Notes: generated by a model not told the origin, from the letters alone. DNA of 64,000 bases from Planctomycetota bacterium (GCA_008501825.1 QQUA01000001.1:57599-121598); one strand, 5' to 3'; counted from the first letter of the stretch, positions 8,920 through 18,283 are shown. Translations and numbers: made by a program.

Positions 8920-10311
8920 ATGGCTTTTTCAAAACGCTTCTTAACCACCGGCACTTTTCTTCTGCTAGCTTCAAGCTTGGTTTGGGCGGGGTTAACTTCC
9001 GTTCATAAAACAAAGCCTGGTCAAGATTCATCGATCCCACGGCGACCGGGCGAAGCCATCCTCCGACACTCGGCGGAAATCAGCAAATTCGCGGCAGCGG
9101 CCAACTTCGCTCTCAGAGTGATCGATCATGGCCTTCTTTCCTCCAATATTTTTGCCGCTGGGAATTTAAAGTGGAAAGAAATTCACAAGGAGCTTTCTTT
9201 GCCAAAGAAACGGAGTGGTTGGTGTGAAGAAACGGCTCCTCTCGCACGGCCCGAAAAGGATTTAATTTCATCCAAATCAAATCAAAATTCTCCAGGAGTT
9301 TCGGTGGAATATCTATCTGGAATTTTGGTCCACGAAGCCATTCATACTTTGGACAAAAGCCAGTTAGCCGGCTCGAGTGCTGATGAGCGGATGGCTTATG
9401 AATATGAAGCAGATTTTCTTTGTTGCGCCATTGACTATGTCCATACCCTGAATTTGACCCAGGAAGAAAAGCAGAAAAAGGTCGATGACTTGTGCGACAA
9501 ATATTGGCAGATCGCCAATGCCTACTGCAATCACGTAGAAAAGCCGGAAGAGAATCAATTCCCCCTCTGCACGGATTGTGCTTCCGAACCTCCATGCATG
9601 TATTACGGAAGCGCCCCGATTCCCCCTTCCACGGTGGTCCCAAGATCCCCCTTAGCGCTGACTCACTTTCCGAGGGATAAGCGGGGCATGAATACCCCGG
9701 CCGGATTTTTCCAAGCCTATCTGGAACCGGCTCGGCGAGGGATCACCATGGTTCGCCACCTGGGAGGAGGTGGAGGAGGCATTTTCTTCGTGGACCTTAG
9801 TTTCCAAGCAGAAGGCACCTTCCTACCCTTTGCCTTGGACCTGGCCGATTCGGCGGGCTTGTTCATCGCCGGCCGAATCGAGGAAACCGGCCTGACCGCC
9901 ATCTATCGCTTCGATTTCAGTTGGTCGCCAGGCGGCCCGGTTTTCCATTCCCAGTTGATCTATATGGGCCAGGAAATAGGAGACGTCGTCTCCCTGGTTT
10001 CCACCAAATCTCTCAATGGATCCCTGGCCGTATTCGATTACACCTGGGCTCGCATCAGCTACGTGAAAGTGGCCGACGGCGACCTACGCCACCTGGTCGA
10101 CTTCAGCTCACAGCCGGAATTGCTCCAGATGCAAGGCATGGTCGGCGTTCCGACCATTCCCAAACCGGAAGCCAACATTCCCCCCGGGTATTGGTTTTCC
10201 CTGCAGCCGAACCTACCGCCGGTGATTCCCTGTCCCTCCGGAATCATAGAGATTGACATAATCGACAGATACGGGGACGGAACCGTAGACGAGGTCATCG
10301 TCAATCGATAG
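8920..10311 (+). CDS. Exported putative HExxH metallopeptidase-like protein
   Basis: A 463-residue protein starting at the ATG at 8920, chosen because AGGAG lies at 8908-8912 and a classic signal peptide follows (MAFSKRFLTTGTFLLLASS, cleavage near residue 23). An HEAIH motif at about 138-142 with a downstream acidic cluster (DERMAYEYEAD) looks like a zincin active site; several Cys residues follow (CC, CDKY, CTDCASEPPC), possibly disulfides. The C-terminal half (about 250-463) is beta-rich with a GGGGGG run and ends in an EVIVNR tail, with no recognised fold. It stands alone between the dynamin pair and the LiaF-like operon. Peptidase activity is inferred only from the motif. Confidence 0.7.
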   Translation: MAFSKRFLTTGTFLLLASSLVWAGLTSVHKTKPGQDSSIPRRPGEAILRHSAEISKFAAAANFALRVIDHGLLSSNIFAAGNLKWKEIHKELSLPKKRSGWCEETAPLARPEKDLISSKSNQNSPGVSVEYLSGILVHEAIHTLDKSQLAGSSADERMAYEYEADFLCCAIDYVHTLNLTQEEKQKKVDDLCDKYWQIANAYCNHVEKPEENQFPLCTDCASEPPCMYYGSAPIPPSTVVPRSPLALTHFPRDKRGMNTPAGFFQAYLEPARRGITMVRHLGGGGGGIFFVDLSFQAEGTFLPFALDLADSAGLFIAGRIEETGLTAIYRFDFSWSPGGPVFHSQLIYMGQEIGDVVSLVSTKSLNGSLAVFDYTWARISYVKVADGDLRHLVDFSSQPELLQMQGMVGVPTIPKPEANIPPGYWFSLQPNLPPVIPCPSGIIEIDIIDRYGDGTVDEVIVNR

Positions 10312-10449
10312 GCATCTCCCAAGCCGGGCTTGAGTGGCACCACCACTCACCGACGAATAGGCGCCATTCACCGATCCGGCTTGGGTGGAACGGGCAGTAA
10401 GGCGTATCACGGATTGGGTCGGGGAAACTCCCCGCCGCCAATAACTGCC

Positions 10450-11406
10450 ATGGGATCGGAATCAGGACTGAAAGTCACCCCCGGAATGGTGCTGGGCACC
10501 ATCATCCTGCTCATCGGAGCCCTGTTTTCACTGGATAATTTGGGCGTCCTTCATACCGATGAGTATGAACGGTACTGGCCGGCTGGGTTGGTCTGCCTGG
10601 GCTTGAGCTTTTGGGCGCTGCAGCGGGGATTCTCCGGCTTTCTCCTGGGCACCCTATTGATTGCCCCAGGCGGATTGCTCCTGGCCCAAAACCTCGGTTA
10701 CGGCGATTTCGTCGAGGACATCTTGGAAGGGGCGGACCAGGAACTGATGGGCACCGGAGCCCTGGCGGTATTGGGCGTGTTGATCTTGTGGCGATCCGTG
10801 GCCACCCAGGTTCAGGGGCCGTCTGCGAAAAAGGCCCCCGATCAGACGGCGGAAGCTTCCCAAGAAGCGACTCCTCCGATTCCGGAAGGCAGCGAGATTC
10901 AGCCTCCTCTTGCCGGGCCGGCGGAACAAGGGCCGGACCCGGCTCAAGCCGCGCCGGTCGGCCACAGCCAAGTCCGGCAAGCAGCCGGGGCTTACGGCGC
11001 CAGTGCCTCGGCGGATGCCGCCTCGGTTCCGCCTCCGACTCCTCAGGGGACGCCCGGTTCCGACATGGCTGCCCCGACTCGGGTGGATTCCTTCGCCATT
11101 CTCGGCGGAGTGGAGAAAAGCCTCCACGCCACCAACTTCAAGGGAGGATCCCTGACCGCCATCATGGGAGGCTGCGAAATCGATTTGCGCAATGCTTCGT
11201 TCCCCGGCGACAAGGTCACCATCGACGTCTTTACGCTTTGGGGAGGGGTGGACATTCAAGTGCCGCGAGACTGGTCGGTAGTTTGTAAGGTGGTGCCGCT
11301 CATGGGCGCCGCTGTGGACAAGTCCCGCTGCTCCGATCCGCAGGCTCGGAAAAAGTTGGTGGTTCGCGGCCTGGCCCTGATGGGCGGAGTAGAAATCAAG
11401 AATTAA
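10450..11406 (+). CDS. LiaF-like membrane stress sensor/regulator
   Basis: A 318-residue protein from the ATG at 10450; an in-frame TTG at 10330 would add a poorly structured leader. The N-terminal part has about four short transmembrane helices (GMVLGTIILLIGALFSL, GLVCLGLSFWALQ, LLGTLLIAPGGLLLA, ALAVLGVLILW) as in DUF5668/LiaF-N. A Pro/Ala/Gln-rich linker (about 115-205) leads to a C-terminal LiaF-type beta domain (FAILGGVEKS, TAIMGGCEIDL, FTLWGGVDIQVP, LALMGGVEIKN). In Firmicutes LiaF modulates the LiaSR envelope-stress system. Here the following two genes, 6 bases downstream and overlapping, encode a LytS-type kinase and LytTR regulator, implying a three-part signalling unit. Confidence 0.85.
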   Translation: MGSESGLKVTPGMVLGTIILLIGALFSLDNLGVLHTDEYERYWPAGLVCLGLSFWALQRGFSGFLLGTLLIAPGGLLLAQNLGYGDFVEDILEGADQELMGTGALAVLGVLILWRSVATQVQGPSAKKAPDQTAEASQEATPPIPEGSEIQPPLAGPAEQGPDPAQAAPVGHSQVRQAAGAYGASASADAASVPPPTPQGTPGSDMAAPTRVDSFAILGGVEKSLHATNFKGGSLTAIMGGCEIDLRNASFPGDKVTIDVFTLWGGVDIQVPRDWSVVCKVVPLMGAAVDKSRCSDPQARKKLVVRGLALMGGVEIKN

Positions 11407-11412
11407 GCCGAC

Positions 11413-12480
11413 ATGCCGCCGATCCTGGCCCGCCCCCAGCGCTTGTTGTTTTATTTGGGCGCCTGGTTGCCGGTGGCGGGCCTTTTGACCACTCTACTTA
11501 TGGGCATTGCCCACTTCGAGGTCCGAGCTGCCCTGAGTTTAGCTCTGCCTCAAACCTTGCTGTTCGCCTTTTTGGGTTTGATGGCTTGGTATCCGGCAAG
11601 AGCACTCCCCTATCCTCAAACCGCGCTTTGGACCTTGCTCGGAAGCCACCTCCTTGCAGCGGTGGTCAGCAGTTCCCTTTGGGTGGCTTGCGGCCGGCTT
11701 TGGGCCCCCAGATTCCTTTCCTCCATCGAAGAAGGCCTCCATCCAAATCCTTTCGACAACCACCAGACGCTTTTCTTTACCGTCGGCGTCCTGCTGTATC
11801 TCCTGGCGGTAACTTTGCATTATCTGTTTCTTAGCGTGGAGCAAACCAGTCAGGCCAAGCGGCGGGCATTGGAAATGCAAATTGGAGCTCGCGACGCGGA
11901 ATTGAAACTGTTGCGGGCTCAAGTCAATCCCCATTTCCTGTTCAATTCCCTGAACGCCATCCACGCCCTGGTTGGAAATCAGCCGGAGCAAGCCCGAGCC
12001 ATGTGTTTGAAACTCGGTGAGTTCCTGCGTTCCAGCTTGCAGGCGGGAAATTCCGGGAACACCGATCTCCAAGAAGAAATTTCTCTGGCCCTTGCTTACT
12101 TAGAGGTGGAAAAAGTCCGGTTTGGCTCCCGGCTTCAAGTCAGAGTGGATCTGGAAGAAGCTTGCGAAAAGGTAAGAGTTCCTCCTCTTCTTTTACAACC
12201 GTTGGTGGAGAATGCGGTCCTCCACGGGATTTCTCATTGCTTAGATGGCGGGGAAATCCGCCTGCGATGCCGCCGCCAAGGAGAAATGCTCCACCTGCAA
12301 GTCAGCAACCCACGAGATCCGGAGGCTCCTCGTTCCCGCGGTCAAGGATTAGGATTGGAAAACGTCCGCCGGCGCTTGGACTCTTTCTTTCAGGGCCAGG
12401 CCGAATTGCAAGTGAAACCGACCCCGAAAGCCTTTGAAGTGGCTTTGCTGCTTCCTTTCCCGACCGGGAGGACGAGCTGA
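11413..12480 (+). CDS. LytS/YehU-type membrane sensor histidine kinase
   Basis: A 355-residue kinase. Four transmembrane helices occupy about residues 10-150 (for example ALSLALPQTLLFAFLGLM and FFTVGVLLYLLAVTLHYLF). A short coiled coil leads to the His_kinase (PF06580) motif AQVNPHFLFNSLN, whose His is the phosphorylation site. The ATPase part has LLLQPLVENAVLHG (N box) and GQGLGLENVRRRL (G box). There is no recognisable periplasmic domain, so the signal is probably sensed within the membrane or through the LiaF-like protein. The stop overlaps the regulator's start by one base (TGATG), a sign of translational coupling. Confidence 0.93.
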   Translation: MPPILARPQRLLFYLGAWLPVAGLLTTLLMGIAHFEVRAALSLALPQTLLFAFLGLMAWYPARALPYPQTALWTLLGSHLLAAVVSSSLWVACGRLWAPRFLSSIEEGLHPNPFDNHQTLFFTVGVLLYLLAVTLHYLFLSVEQTSQAKRRALEMQIGARDAELKLLRAQVNPHFLFNSLNAIHALVGNQPEQARAMCLKLGEFLRSSLQAGNSGNTDLQEEISLALAYLEVEKVRFGSRLQVRVDLEEACEKVRVPPLLLQPLVENAVLHGISHCLDGGEIRLRCRRQGEMLHLQVSNPRDPEAPRSRGQGLGLENVRRRLDSFFQGQAELQVKPTPKAFEVALLLPFPTGRTS

Positions 12481-13214
12481 TGCGGGTCATCCTGGTTGAC
12501 GACGAAGCTCCGGCAAGGACCATCCTCCGGGAATATCTACAGGGGGAAAAGGAGATTCGCATCGTGGCCGAATGTGAAAACGGCTTTGAAGCGGTCAAGG
12601 CGGTGGCGGAACATCGCCCCGACCTTCTGTTTCTCGACGTGCAAATGCCGAAATTGAACGGTTTTGAAGTGCTCGAGTTGTTAGACCCGCAACCGGCGGT
12701 GGTTTTCACGACCGCATACGATCAATATGCACTAAAAGCCTTCGAAGTCCACGCCATCGACTACTTGCTAAAGCCATTCAGCCGGGAACGGTTCCAGGAA
12801 GCCTTGCGGAAGGTTCAGGAGAAAGGCTCCCCCGTCACGAAACGAACTTCGGCAAGGGATCTTCTTGAAACCGCCAGAGTGCCGGATTCCTTTCTGGATC
12901 GAATCCTGGTCAAGGCAGGATCCAGCATTCACGTTCTTCCCGTCGATCGCCTGGATTACTTGGAAGCTAAAGACGATTACGTAGCCATTCACGCCGAAGG
13001 CGAGGTACACCTCAAGAAGGAAACCTTAGGCGCTCTGGCCAAGCAATTGAATCCGCGGCGTTTCGTAAGAATTCACCGCTCCTACATCTTGCATTTGGAT
13101 TGCCTGGCCGAAGTGCAACTCTATGCCAAAGACAGCCGCCTCGTCATTTTGGTGGACGGCACCAAGCTCCCGGTCAGTCGTTCCGGCTATGCCCGTTTGA
13201 AAGAACTGTTGTGA
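12480..13214 (+). CDS. LytTR-family response regulator
   Basis: A 244-residue regulator. The receiver domain (1-115) shows the acidic pair VDDE, the phospho-acceptor in LLFLDVQMPKLNG (about residue 54), a conserved Thr in VVFTTAYDQYA and the Lys in YLLKPF. A LytTR DNA-binding domain follows from about 140 (DRLDYLEAKDDYVAIH, FVRIHRSYILH, LPVSRSGY). It is the output of the overlapping LytS-type kinase, and likely controls envelope genes, possibly this operon. No LytTR-type direct repeat was identified with confidence upstream of 10450. The next gene is convergent, 21 bases away. Confidence 0.94.
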   Translation: MRVILVDDEAPARTILREYLQGEKEIRIVAECENGFEAVKAVAEHRPDLLFLDVQMPKLNGFEVLELLDPQPAVVFTTAYDQYALKAFEVHAIDYLLKPFSRERFQEALRKVQEKGSPVTKRTSARDLLETARVPDSFLDRILVKAGSSIHVLPVDRLDYLEAKDDYVAIHAEGEVHLKKETLGALAKQLNPRRFVRIHRSYILHLDCLAEVQLYAKDSRLVILVDGTKLPVSRSGYARLKELL

Positions 13215-13235
13215 TCCGCGGGCTCGAGGCGGCGA

Positions 13236-14438
13236 TCAATGAAAGTCGGAACTGTAGTGGTCCAAGTACCACTGAAGCCATTCTTCCGGTCCGCGCTCGG
13301 ATTCCTCCAAGCCCGCCCACAAGGTCAAAGCCTCGACCAAGGCAGCGGTAAACTCGTCGGAATGCCGAGTGACTTTGAACAGGGAGCCGTCCCGCAGCAC
13401 GTCGTAGTTGGAAGCACTGAGCCCCAAGGAAACCCGTAAAACCGGCATTTGGACGTCCTTGACCACCTGCACCGAACGGCCGGCAAATCGATACCTCTTG
13501 GAACTCTTCTTGTCGTATCCGCTGAGAACCAAAATGAGGCCATGAACCGCCGGTTGACCACCATGGAAAGCCAAGTTCCGGGAGGCCGCCAGGCGAACTA
13601 ACTCCGGCCCTCGGGCCAGAGCGAGGAACCAAAACTGGCGAGCGTCGTGGGCGTGGATTTGAGCGGAAGCCCAGGCAGCGCCGTCCTGCTCACCGGGGCT
13701 AACCCCTTCCACGCTTAAAAAGAACAGCCGTTCCGCCAACTCGGCATCGAACAATTGCTGTTTGCCGGCACAGCGAGCCGCCACTCGGCGTACCCAGGGA
13801 TGGCGGTGGCGCAATCCCTGGCGCAATTCGGCAATCGAAAGCTGTCGATCCCGATCGGCCTGTTCTGAAGATTGGGCATCCACCACCAAGCGGCCGCCAA
13901 GCAAGATTCGCCGAGGCCCGTCCTCCTTCAGAATCTCCCGCCACAACCATCTCACCCGTTGCGGCACTTTGACTTTCACCGGAACCGGGTCGATCCGTTC
14001 TCCCCAGGTCTCCAAGGCCTGGAACAACTCCACCGGCAGATCGTGTTTGCGTTCCCGAATTTGGGTCGCGCCGTCCATCAGCTCCACCAGCAGGCCGGAG
14101 TCGCCGGCTTCCTTGGCCCATTGAGCCAAAACCATGGAATCCGCCGAATTGCGCATCCGTCTCAGGCGCTCCAACAGCTCATCCCGGTTTTCGAATTTCT
14201 CCACCGGGTCGGTGGGGGTCGCCAACGGCCCGAAGGGCGTCTGAATTCGCAAATCCCCAGGCTGGGGAATCACGGCACACTCCACCGCCAGGCCGCTCCG
14301 GGTCACGGCCACCATGGTCCCCGGAAAAGGCTCCTGGACCTCTTTGGTCTGCAAAGTGGGGACCGCCAAGGAGGCTAGGTGGGCAAGAATCAGCCACATG
14401 CTGATGCAGAGTACCCGCCGAGAGTGGATGGGCTTCAC
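13236..14438 (-). CDS. Exported protein of unknown function with HEAT-like stretch
   Basis: A 400-residue protein with no recognised family. The GTG at 14438 gives a good signal peptide (basic KPIHSRR, core ISMWLILAHLASLA); an ATG at 14399 would give a 387-residue form lacking the basic N-region. The mature part starts with a beta-like segment and then is mostly helical; residues about 205-240 (HPWVRRVAARCAGKQQLF) look like a HEAT repeat. Its GTG lies inside the stem of a strong hairpin (14414-14448), which could affect translation. It is 76 bases downstream of the DUF4139 gene on the same strand and may be cotranscribed with it. Confidence 0.65.
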   Translation of the reverse strand: MKPIHSRRVLCISMWLILAHLASLAVPTLQTKEVQEPFPGTMVAVTRSGLAVECAVIPQPGDLRIQTPFGPLATPTDPVEKFENRDELLERLRRMRNSADSMVLAQWAKEAGDSGLLVELMDGATQIRERKHDLPVELFQALETWGERIDPVPVKVKVPQRVRWLWREILKEDGPRRILLGGRLVVDAQSSEQADRDRQLSIAELRQGLRHRHPWVRRVAARCAGKQQLFDAELAERLFFLSVEGVSPGEQDGAAWASAQIHAHDARQFWFLALARGPELVRLAASRNLAFHGGQPAVHGLILVLSGYDKKSSKRYRFAGRSVQVVKDVQMPVLRVSLGLSASNYDVLRDGSLFKVTRHSDEFTAALVEALTLWAGLEESERGPEEWLQWYLDHYSSDFH

Positions 14439-14458
14439 TCCCGGCGGGCTCTTTTTTT
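14414..14458 (+). terminator. Terminator-like hairpin with T-tract, overlapping a start codon on the other strand
   Basis: The arms CCCGCCGAGAGTG (14414-14426) and CACTCCCGGCGGG (14436-14448) pair with a single mismatch across a 9-base loop and are followed by CTC and seven T (14452-14458). This is a textbook intrinsic terminator reading on the plus strand, yet the flanking genes are on the minus strand. It would stop antisense transcription, or on the minus strand fold over the GTG start of the exported protein. Confidence 0.6.
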
Positions 14459-14514
14459 CCTGAATCCTGTCAAAAAAGGCCGGAACCTCGGGTCCGACCC
14501 GGGGACACCCGGCG

Positions 14515-16209
14515 TCAACGCCAGTAGTAGCCCCAGGCGTACTCCAACTCGGTCTTCTCGCCGGCGGGAAGAGTCAACTTCCAATGGAACCGGCCAACGC
14601 CGTTGACGGCCCCCCACCAACTCGGCCAGCCATACCAGCTCCACCAGAACACCCGGCTGCCGGGTCCCAGGTACTCCTCCTCCTCCTGCCAATGAATGCG
14701 CTCGACCGTTCCCCCTTGGCCGACTTCATCGGGATGACCCAGGACGTGGCGGCTGACCTCGATTTCCACCTCCCGATCGCCGAAATTCTGCAATCGAATC
14801 CGGCCGTGCAGATCGACTTCAAGGAATTCCTTGTCGTCAAACTCCAAGCGCACCCACCGGCGCTGGCTTTCTCGATCCACCTTCTTGGCGTGAATCTGTA
14901 CGGCTTGGGTGACCACGACGTCGGTTTCCGCTCCGGGAGCCGCGTACCGGATCAGACTTTGCCCCAAGATTCGATCCTGATTGAAAATCAACACCGGCGC
15001 GGTGGTCAACGGGAAGGCTGCGTTGTTGTGCAAACGCACCTTGTGGAAGACCTGAGGCTGGCCGAGACGTTCCGCAATGTTGCGTAATTGGTCGGTATTG
15101 AATCGGGTCCGGACTTCGCGGGGAGGAGTAATCGGCAAATCCAGGGTGTAAAGATCGCGATAGGACAATTCGAATTCCACCACCGGCAACACCATCCGTT
15201 GCCCCTTGGCCAAACTCACGTGATCCACGGTGAACAAATAGAAATCTTCATTCTTGCCACTTTTCCAGGAAGCCTCTTCCCGGTCGCCTTGAGAGCCGGA
15301 TTGGCCTTGATAAGCAGGAAGCTGGGTCATGATGGCGTTGGAAAACATATTGGAAACCCGAGCGTCCGGCGCCGCCAGGCGAATCGCCTCCACCAGCTCT
15401 TCCTGCAAGGCAATCGGATCCAATTGATCGGCGAATTCAAACCTCGGAACGCCAATGACCAAGTGCAAGGTGACCCGTTCCAAATCGATTAAGTCGTTGA
15501 TCAAGCTAGCTTGCAATCGCAGCTTGGCCTTGCCATTACCGTCCAATTCCATCCGGTATTCAGGAATCCAGCGCAAGCCTTTTTGCAGATAAGCCAACCG
15601 CAGTCCCACCTGATTCGGAAAAGGGCTCTTGCGACCGTGCAACTGCATTTGCAGGCGACTTTCAAAGCCGGCTTTCCGGTAGGTGGAATCGGGCGCATTT
15701 CGGAATACCACCTCTTTGACCGACTTCAAGGGAATCAGGTGAACGCCTTGGGAGGTTTCCAATTGCAGCAAGGAGCTTTCCACCGGCAAGTCTTTCGTCG
15801 GATCTTCAGCCGGCTGCCGCTGAAAGGCCAAGACGCGGCCGTGCACTTCTCTTTGATCTTGCAGGCGCAGATGGACTTGGTTGCCGACGTTGGCTCGCAA
15901 GTATTCCTGCAGGGTCAAGGCCCGGCGTTCTTCTTCCACCGGAAAGCGGCTAGCCGTCACCGATCGCAACGGCGGTCCGGAGGTCGTCCTGGCCCAAAAA
16001 GTTCCCAACACTGGTTGCGGCAAATCCTGCAACTGAAGGACGCCATCTTTATCCACGGGCATCTGGCCTTCCCGAATCAAAAAGGCGTGACCGTCCTTGA
16101 ACACGGTAATTTCACGGACCGGCATTTCTTGATCGCTTCCGTGGGCGGAAATTTGCGCCGGAGCGACTTGCCCAAGTCCGAGAAGGAAAAGCAGTAGGAA
16201 TTCACTCAT
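14515..16209 (-). CDS. Exported DUF4139-domain protein
   Basis: A 564-residue protein. The start at 16209 is preceded by AGGAGG about 12 bases upstream and followed by a signal peptide (SEFLLLFLLGLGQVAPA). The middle has the DUF4139 pattern: KGLRWIPEYRMELDG, then a beta-rich stretch (about 240-290), and the end has the usual FHWKLTLPAGEKTELEY near 545. The family occurs in the envelope of many bacteria and is poorly characterised (MuiA-like proteins belong to it). A tryptophan-rich run (VFWWSWYGWPSWW) near the C-terminus is unusual and could be a binding surface. It is divergent from the radical SAM gene across 126 bases. Confidence 0.8.
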   Translation of the reverse strand: MSEFLLLFLLGLGQVAPAQISAHGSDQEMPVREITVFKDGHAFLIREGQMPVDKDGVLQLQDLPQPVLGTFWARTTSGPPLRSVTASRFPVEEERRALTLQEYLRANVGNQVHLRLQDQREVHGRVLAFQRQPAEDPTKDLPVESSLLQLETSQGVHLIPLKSVKEVVFRNAPDSTYRKAGFESRLQMQLHGRKSPFPNQVGLRLAYLQKGLRWIPEYRMELDGNGKAKLRLQASLINDLIDLERVTLHLVIGVPRFEFADQLDPIALQEELVEAIRLAAPDARVSNMFSNAIMTQLPAYQGQSGSQGDREEASWKSGKNEDFYLFTVDHVSLAKGQRMVLPVVEFELSYRDLYTLDLPITPPREVRTRFNTDQLRNIAERLGQPQVFHKVRLHNNAAFPLTTAPVLIFNQDRILGQSLIRYAAPGAETDVVVTQAVQIHAKKVDRESQRRWVRLEFDDKEFLEVDLHGRIRLQNFGDREVEIEVSRHVLGHPDEVGQGGTVERIHWQEEEEYLGPGSRVFWWSWYGWPSWWGAVNGVGRFHWKLTLPAGEKTELEYAWGYYWR

Positions 16210-16277
16210 GATGCTGGTTGCCCTCCTATGACCCGATGAAGGCCTCGATATGATGACGAAGAAGCGGCGGAAATGGT

Positions 16278-16294
16278 GGTAACGAAGCGGTAAC
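16278..16294. promoter_or_regulatory. Direct repeat GGTAAC in divergent promoter region
   Basis: GGTAAC occurs at 16278-16283 and again at 16289-16294, within longer similar units GGTAACGAAGC and GGTAACAAAGG, an 11-base spacing (one helical turn). Such 11-base direct repeats are typical of OmpR/PhoB-type response-regulator sites. It lies between the DUF4139 and radical SAM genes and could control either. Confidence 0.35.
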
Positions 16295-16335
16295 AAAGGA
16301 AACCGCAAGGAAGGAGCCGATCTGCGCCGCTAAGC

Positions 16336-18276
16336 ATGCAACGGCCTCGTCTCAGGCTCGCTCAACTTCCGGTGCCGCAGCCGGCGGCGGATTCCAGCAC
16401 CGGAAACGTGGCTCTGGCCGCGGCCTGCCTAGCGGAAGCCGCGGCGGTGCACGGTTTGGATCGGAAATGGCAAATCGATCTAGTCGCCGGATCCGAAATC
16501 GACCGCCTGGGAGATCGAGCCTTGGTCGAGCTTCTGGCCGCCGGCCAACCCGAACTGCTGGGATTTTCTCTCTATCTGTGGAACGTGGAGCGCAGCTTGC
16601 ACTTGGCCCGCCAGGTCAAACTCCGCTCGCCCGAAACCAAAATCCTGGTGGGAGGGCCGGAAGTCAGCGCCGACAATCCATTTCTACTGAGCCAGGAAGG
16701 CATCGATTGGGCGGTCAGCGGCGAGGCCGAGGACGTCCTCGGCCCCTTGTTGCAAAGCTTCGGCCGAGGGCGAGGTTGGGAAAGCCTCCCGGGGGTAGCG
16801 GCGGCGCGGAACGGCCGCCTCGGGTCTTTCGGCCCCGACCCCACCGCCAACTTTCCTTTGCAAAACTATCCCTCCCCTTATTTGAGCGGAAAACTTCCGA
16901 TCTCGCCGGCAGAGTCGGTTTACGTCGAAACCGTTCGCGGCTGCCGGTCGCATTGCACCTTCTGCTTTTATCCCCGGAGCAGCAACATGCTCCGAGCCCT
17001 GGATATGGAAGATTGCGCCCGCCTGTTCGCCCACTTGAAAGAACAGGGGGCGCAGGAAGTGGTGTTTTTGGATCCCACCTTCAATCACCGTCCGGAGTTT
17101 GAGGCCCTCCTGGACTTGCTGAAGGAGATCAACCACGACGGCCAGATGAACTTCTTCGGTGAAATTCGAGCGGAAGGCTTCCTTCCCCACCACGCCGAAG
17201 CGATGGCGCAAGCCGGCTTTACCAAGGTAGAAATTGGTTTGCAGTCGATAAACCGAGAAACCTTGCGCCGCACCCGGCGAGGCGGCCATCCCGATCAAGT
17301 GGCCAAAGCCGCCGGCTGGTTACAGGCTCAAGGCGTCGAAATGCTGGTGGATTTGATCGTTGGCTTACCGGGAGACCGTCGCGAGGACGTGATCGCCGGA
17401 GTCGATTTCCTGCAAAGCCACCAACTCGATCAGGCCGCCCAAGTGTTCCTGCTATCGGTGCTTCCCGGAACCGCCATGCGGGCTCAAGCCGAGGAAGATG
17501 GCCTCCATTACCAAGAACAGCCGCCCTATCGGGTGGTGAAAACCGACAGCATGACCCAGGAAGACCTGGCCGAAACCTTCCTGATGGCGGAAGAACGTTT
17601 GGATCGGCGGCTGGACGAATTCCCTCGCCCGCTTCTGGTGGATCCGGAACCCGGCCGGCAGCCGATCGACGTCCACCGCTTGGATTTGGACCGAGAAGCC
17701 TCCTCGGCTGGGTCGCGGCTGAACCAAGCCAGTGCCTTCCACACCGCTCTTTGGCTGCTCGGCGCCGATATCGATCGTCACCGCGACGCCGTCACCGGGC
17801 TGTTTGATCGCTGGCAGCAGCAAGAAGGCCACAGCATTTGCGATTGGGTCCTTTTCCCGCAACGTCCTTTCCCATTGGAGTTATTGGCCGATTTCCGCCG
17901 CCACCTGGACCGACTTCCGGCCACCTATCTCTCTCGTTGGCTGGCTCACCGGGACCAAAACGCCCAACGCCGCCTGCTGCTTACGATTCCGCTGGACGCC
18001 GAGTTCCCGACCTGGTGGCTCAAAGCCGCCGAAACCCTGGTCCCGGTGTATCGGGAAATGAGCTTTGCCGCGGCTTGGCGGCAGCGGCGAGCCTTGGCTT
18101 TGGAACAACCGGCGGCCCGGGTGGTCGGTCCGCTTCCTCCAAAAGAAAGCCGAGAGTTTCAACAACTCGCCGCCGAGGCCGACCCGGAAGGAGTTTGTTT
18201 CGCCGACCGAAGCCGGGAGAGGGATTGGATCGAGCAAGTCCTCGGCTATGGTGTCCGGTCGGCGCCTCGCCCCTGA
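16336..18276 (+). CDS. B12-binding-domain radical SAM protein
   Basis: A 646-residue enzyme. The N-terminal part (about 40-150) resembles a cobalamin-binding Rossmann domain (LLGFSLYLWNVERSLHL, KILVGGPEVSADNP). The radical SAM core has the [4Fe-4S] ligands C203, C207 and C210 in GCRSHCTFCFYPRS, followed by VVFLDPTFNHR, an EIGLQS strand and VDLIVGLPGDRRED typical of class B enzymes. A C-terminal region of about 200 residues is not recognised. Members perform methylations or rearrangements using 5'-deoxyadenosyl radicals; the substrate is not evident. The single-pass membrane protein starts 7 bases downstream, suggesting an operon. Confidence 0.88.
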   Translation: MQRPRLRLAQLPVPQPAADSSTGNVALAAACLAEAAAVHGLDRKWQIDLVAGSEIDRLGDRALVELLAAGQPELLGFSLYLWNVERSLHLARQVKLRSPETKILVGGPEVSADNPFLLSQEGIDWAVSGEAEDVLGPLLQSFGRGRGWESLPGVAAARNGRLGSFGPDPTANFPLQNYPSPYLSGKLPISPAESVYVETVRGCRSHCTFCFYPRSSNMLRALDMEDCARLFAHLKEQGAQEVVFLDPTFNHRPEFEALLDLLKEINHDGQMNFFGEIRAEGFLPHHAEAMAQAGFTKVEIGLQSINRETLRRTRRGGHPDQVAKAAGWLQAQGVEMLVDLIVGLPGDRREDVIAGVDFLQSHQLDQAAQVFLLSVLPGTAMRAQAEEDGLHYQEQPPYRVVKTDSMTQEDLAETFLMAEERLDRRLDEFPRPLLVDPEPGRQPIDVHRLDLDREASSAGSRLNQASAFHTALWLLGADIDRHRDAVTGLFDRWQQQEGHSICDWVLFPQRPFPLELLADFRRHLDRLPATYLSRWLAHRDQNAQRRLLLTIPLDAEFPTWWLKAAETLVPVYREMSFAAAWRQRRALALEQPAARVVGPLPPKESREFQQLAAEADPEGVCFADRSRERDWIEQVLGYGVRSAPRP

Positions 18277-18283
18277 GCCCAAC

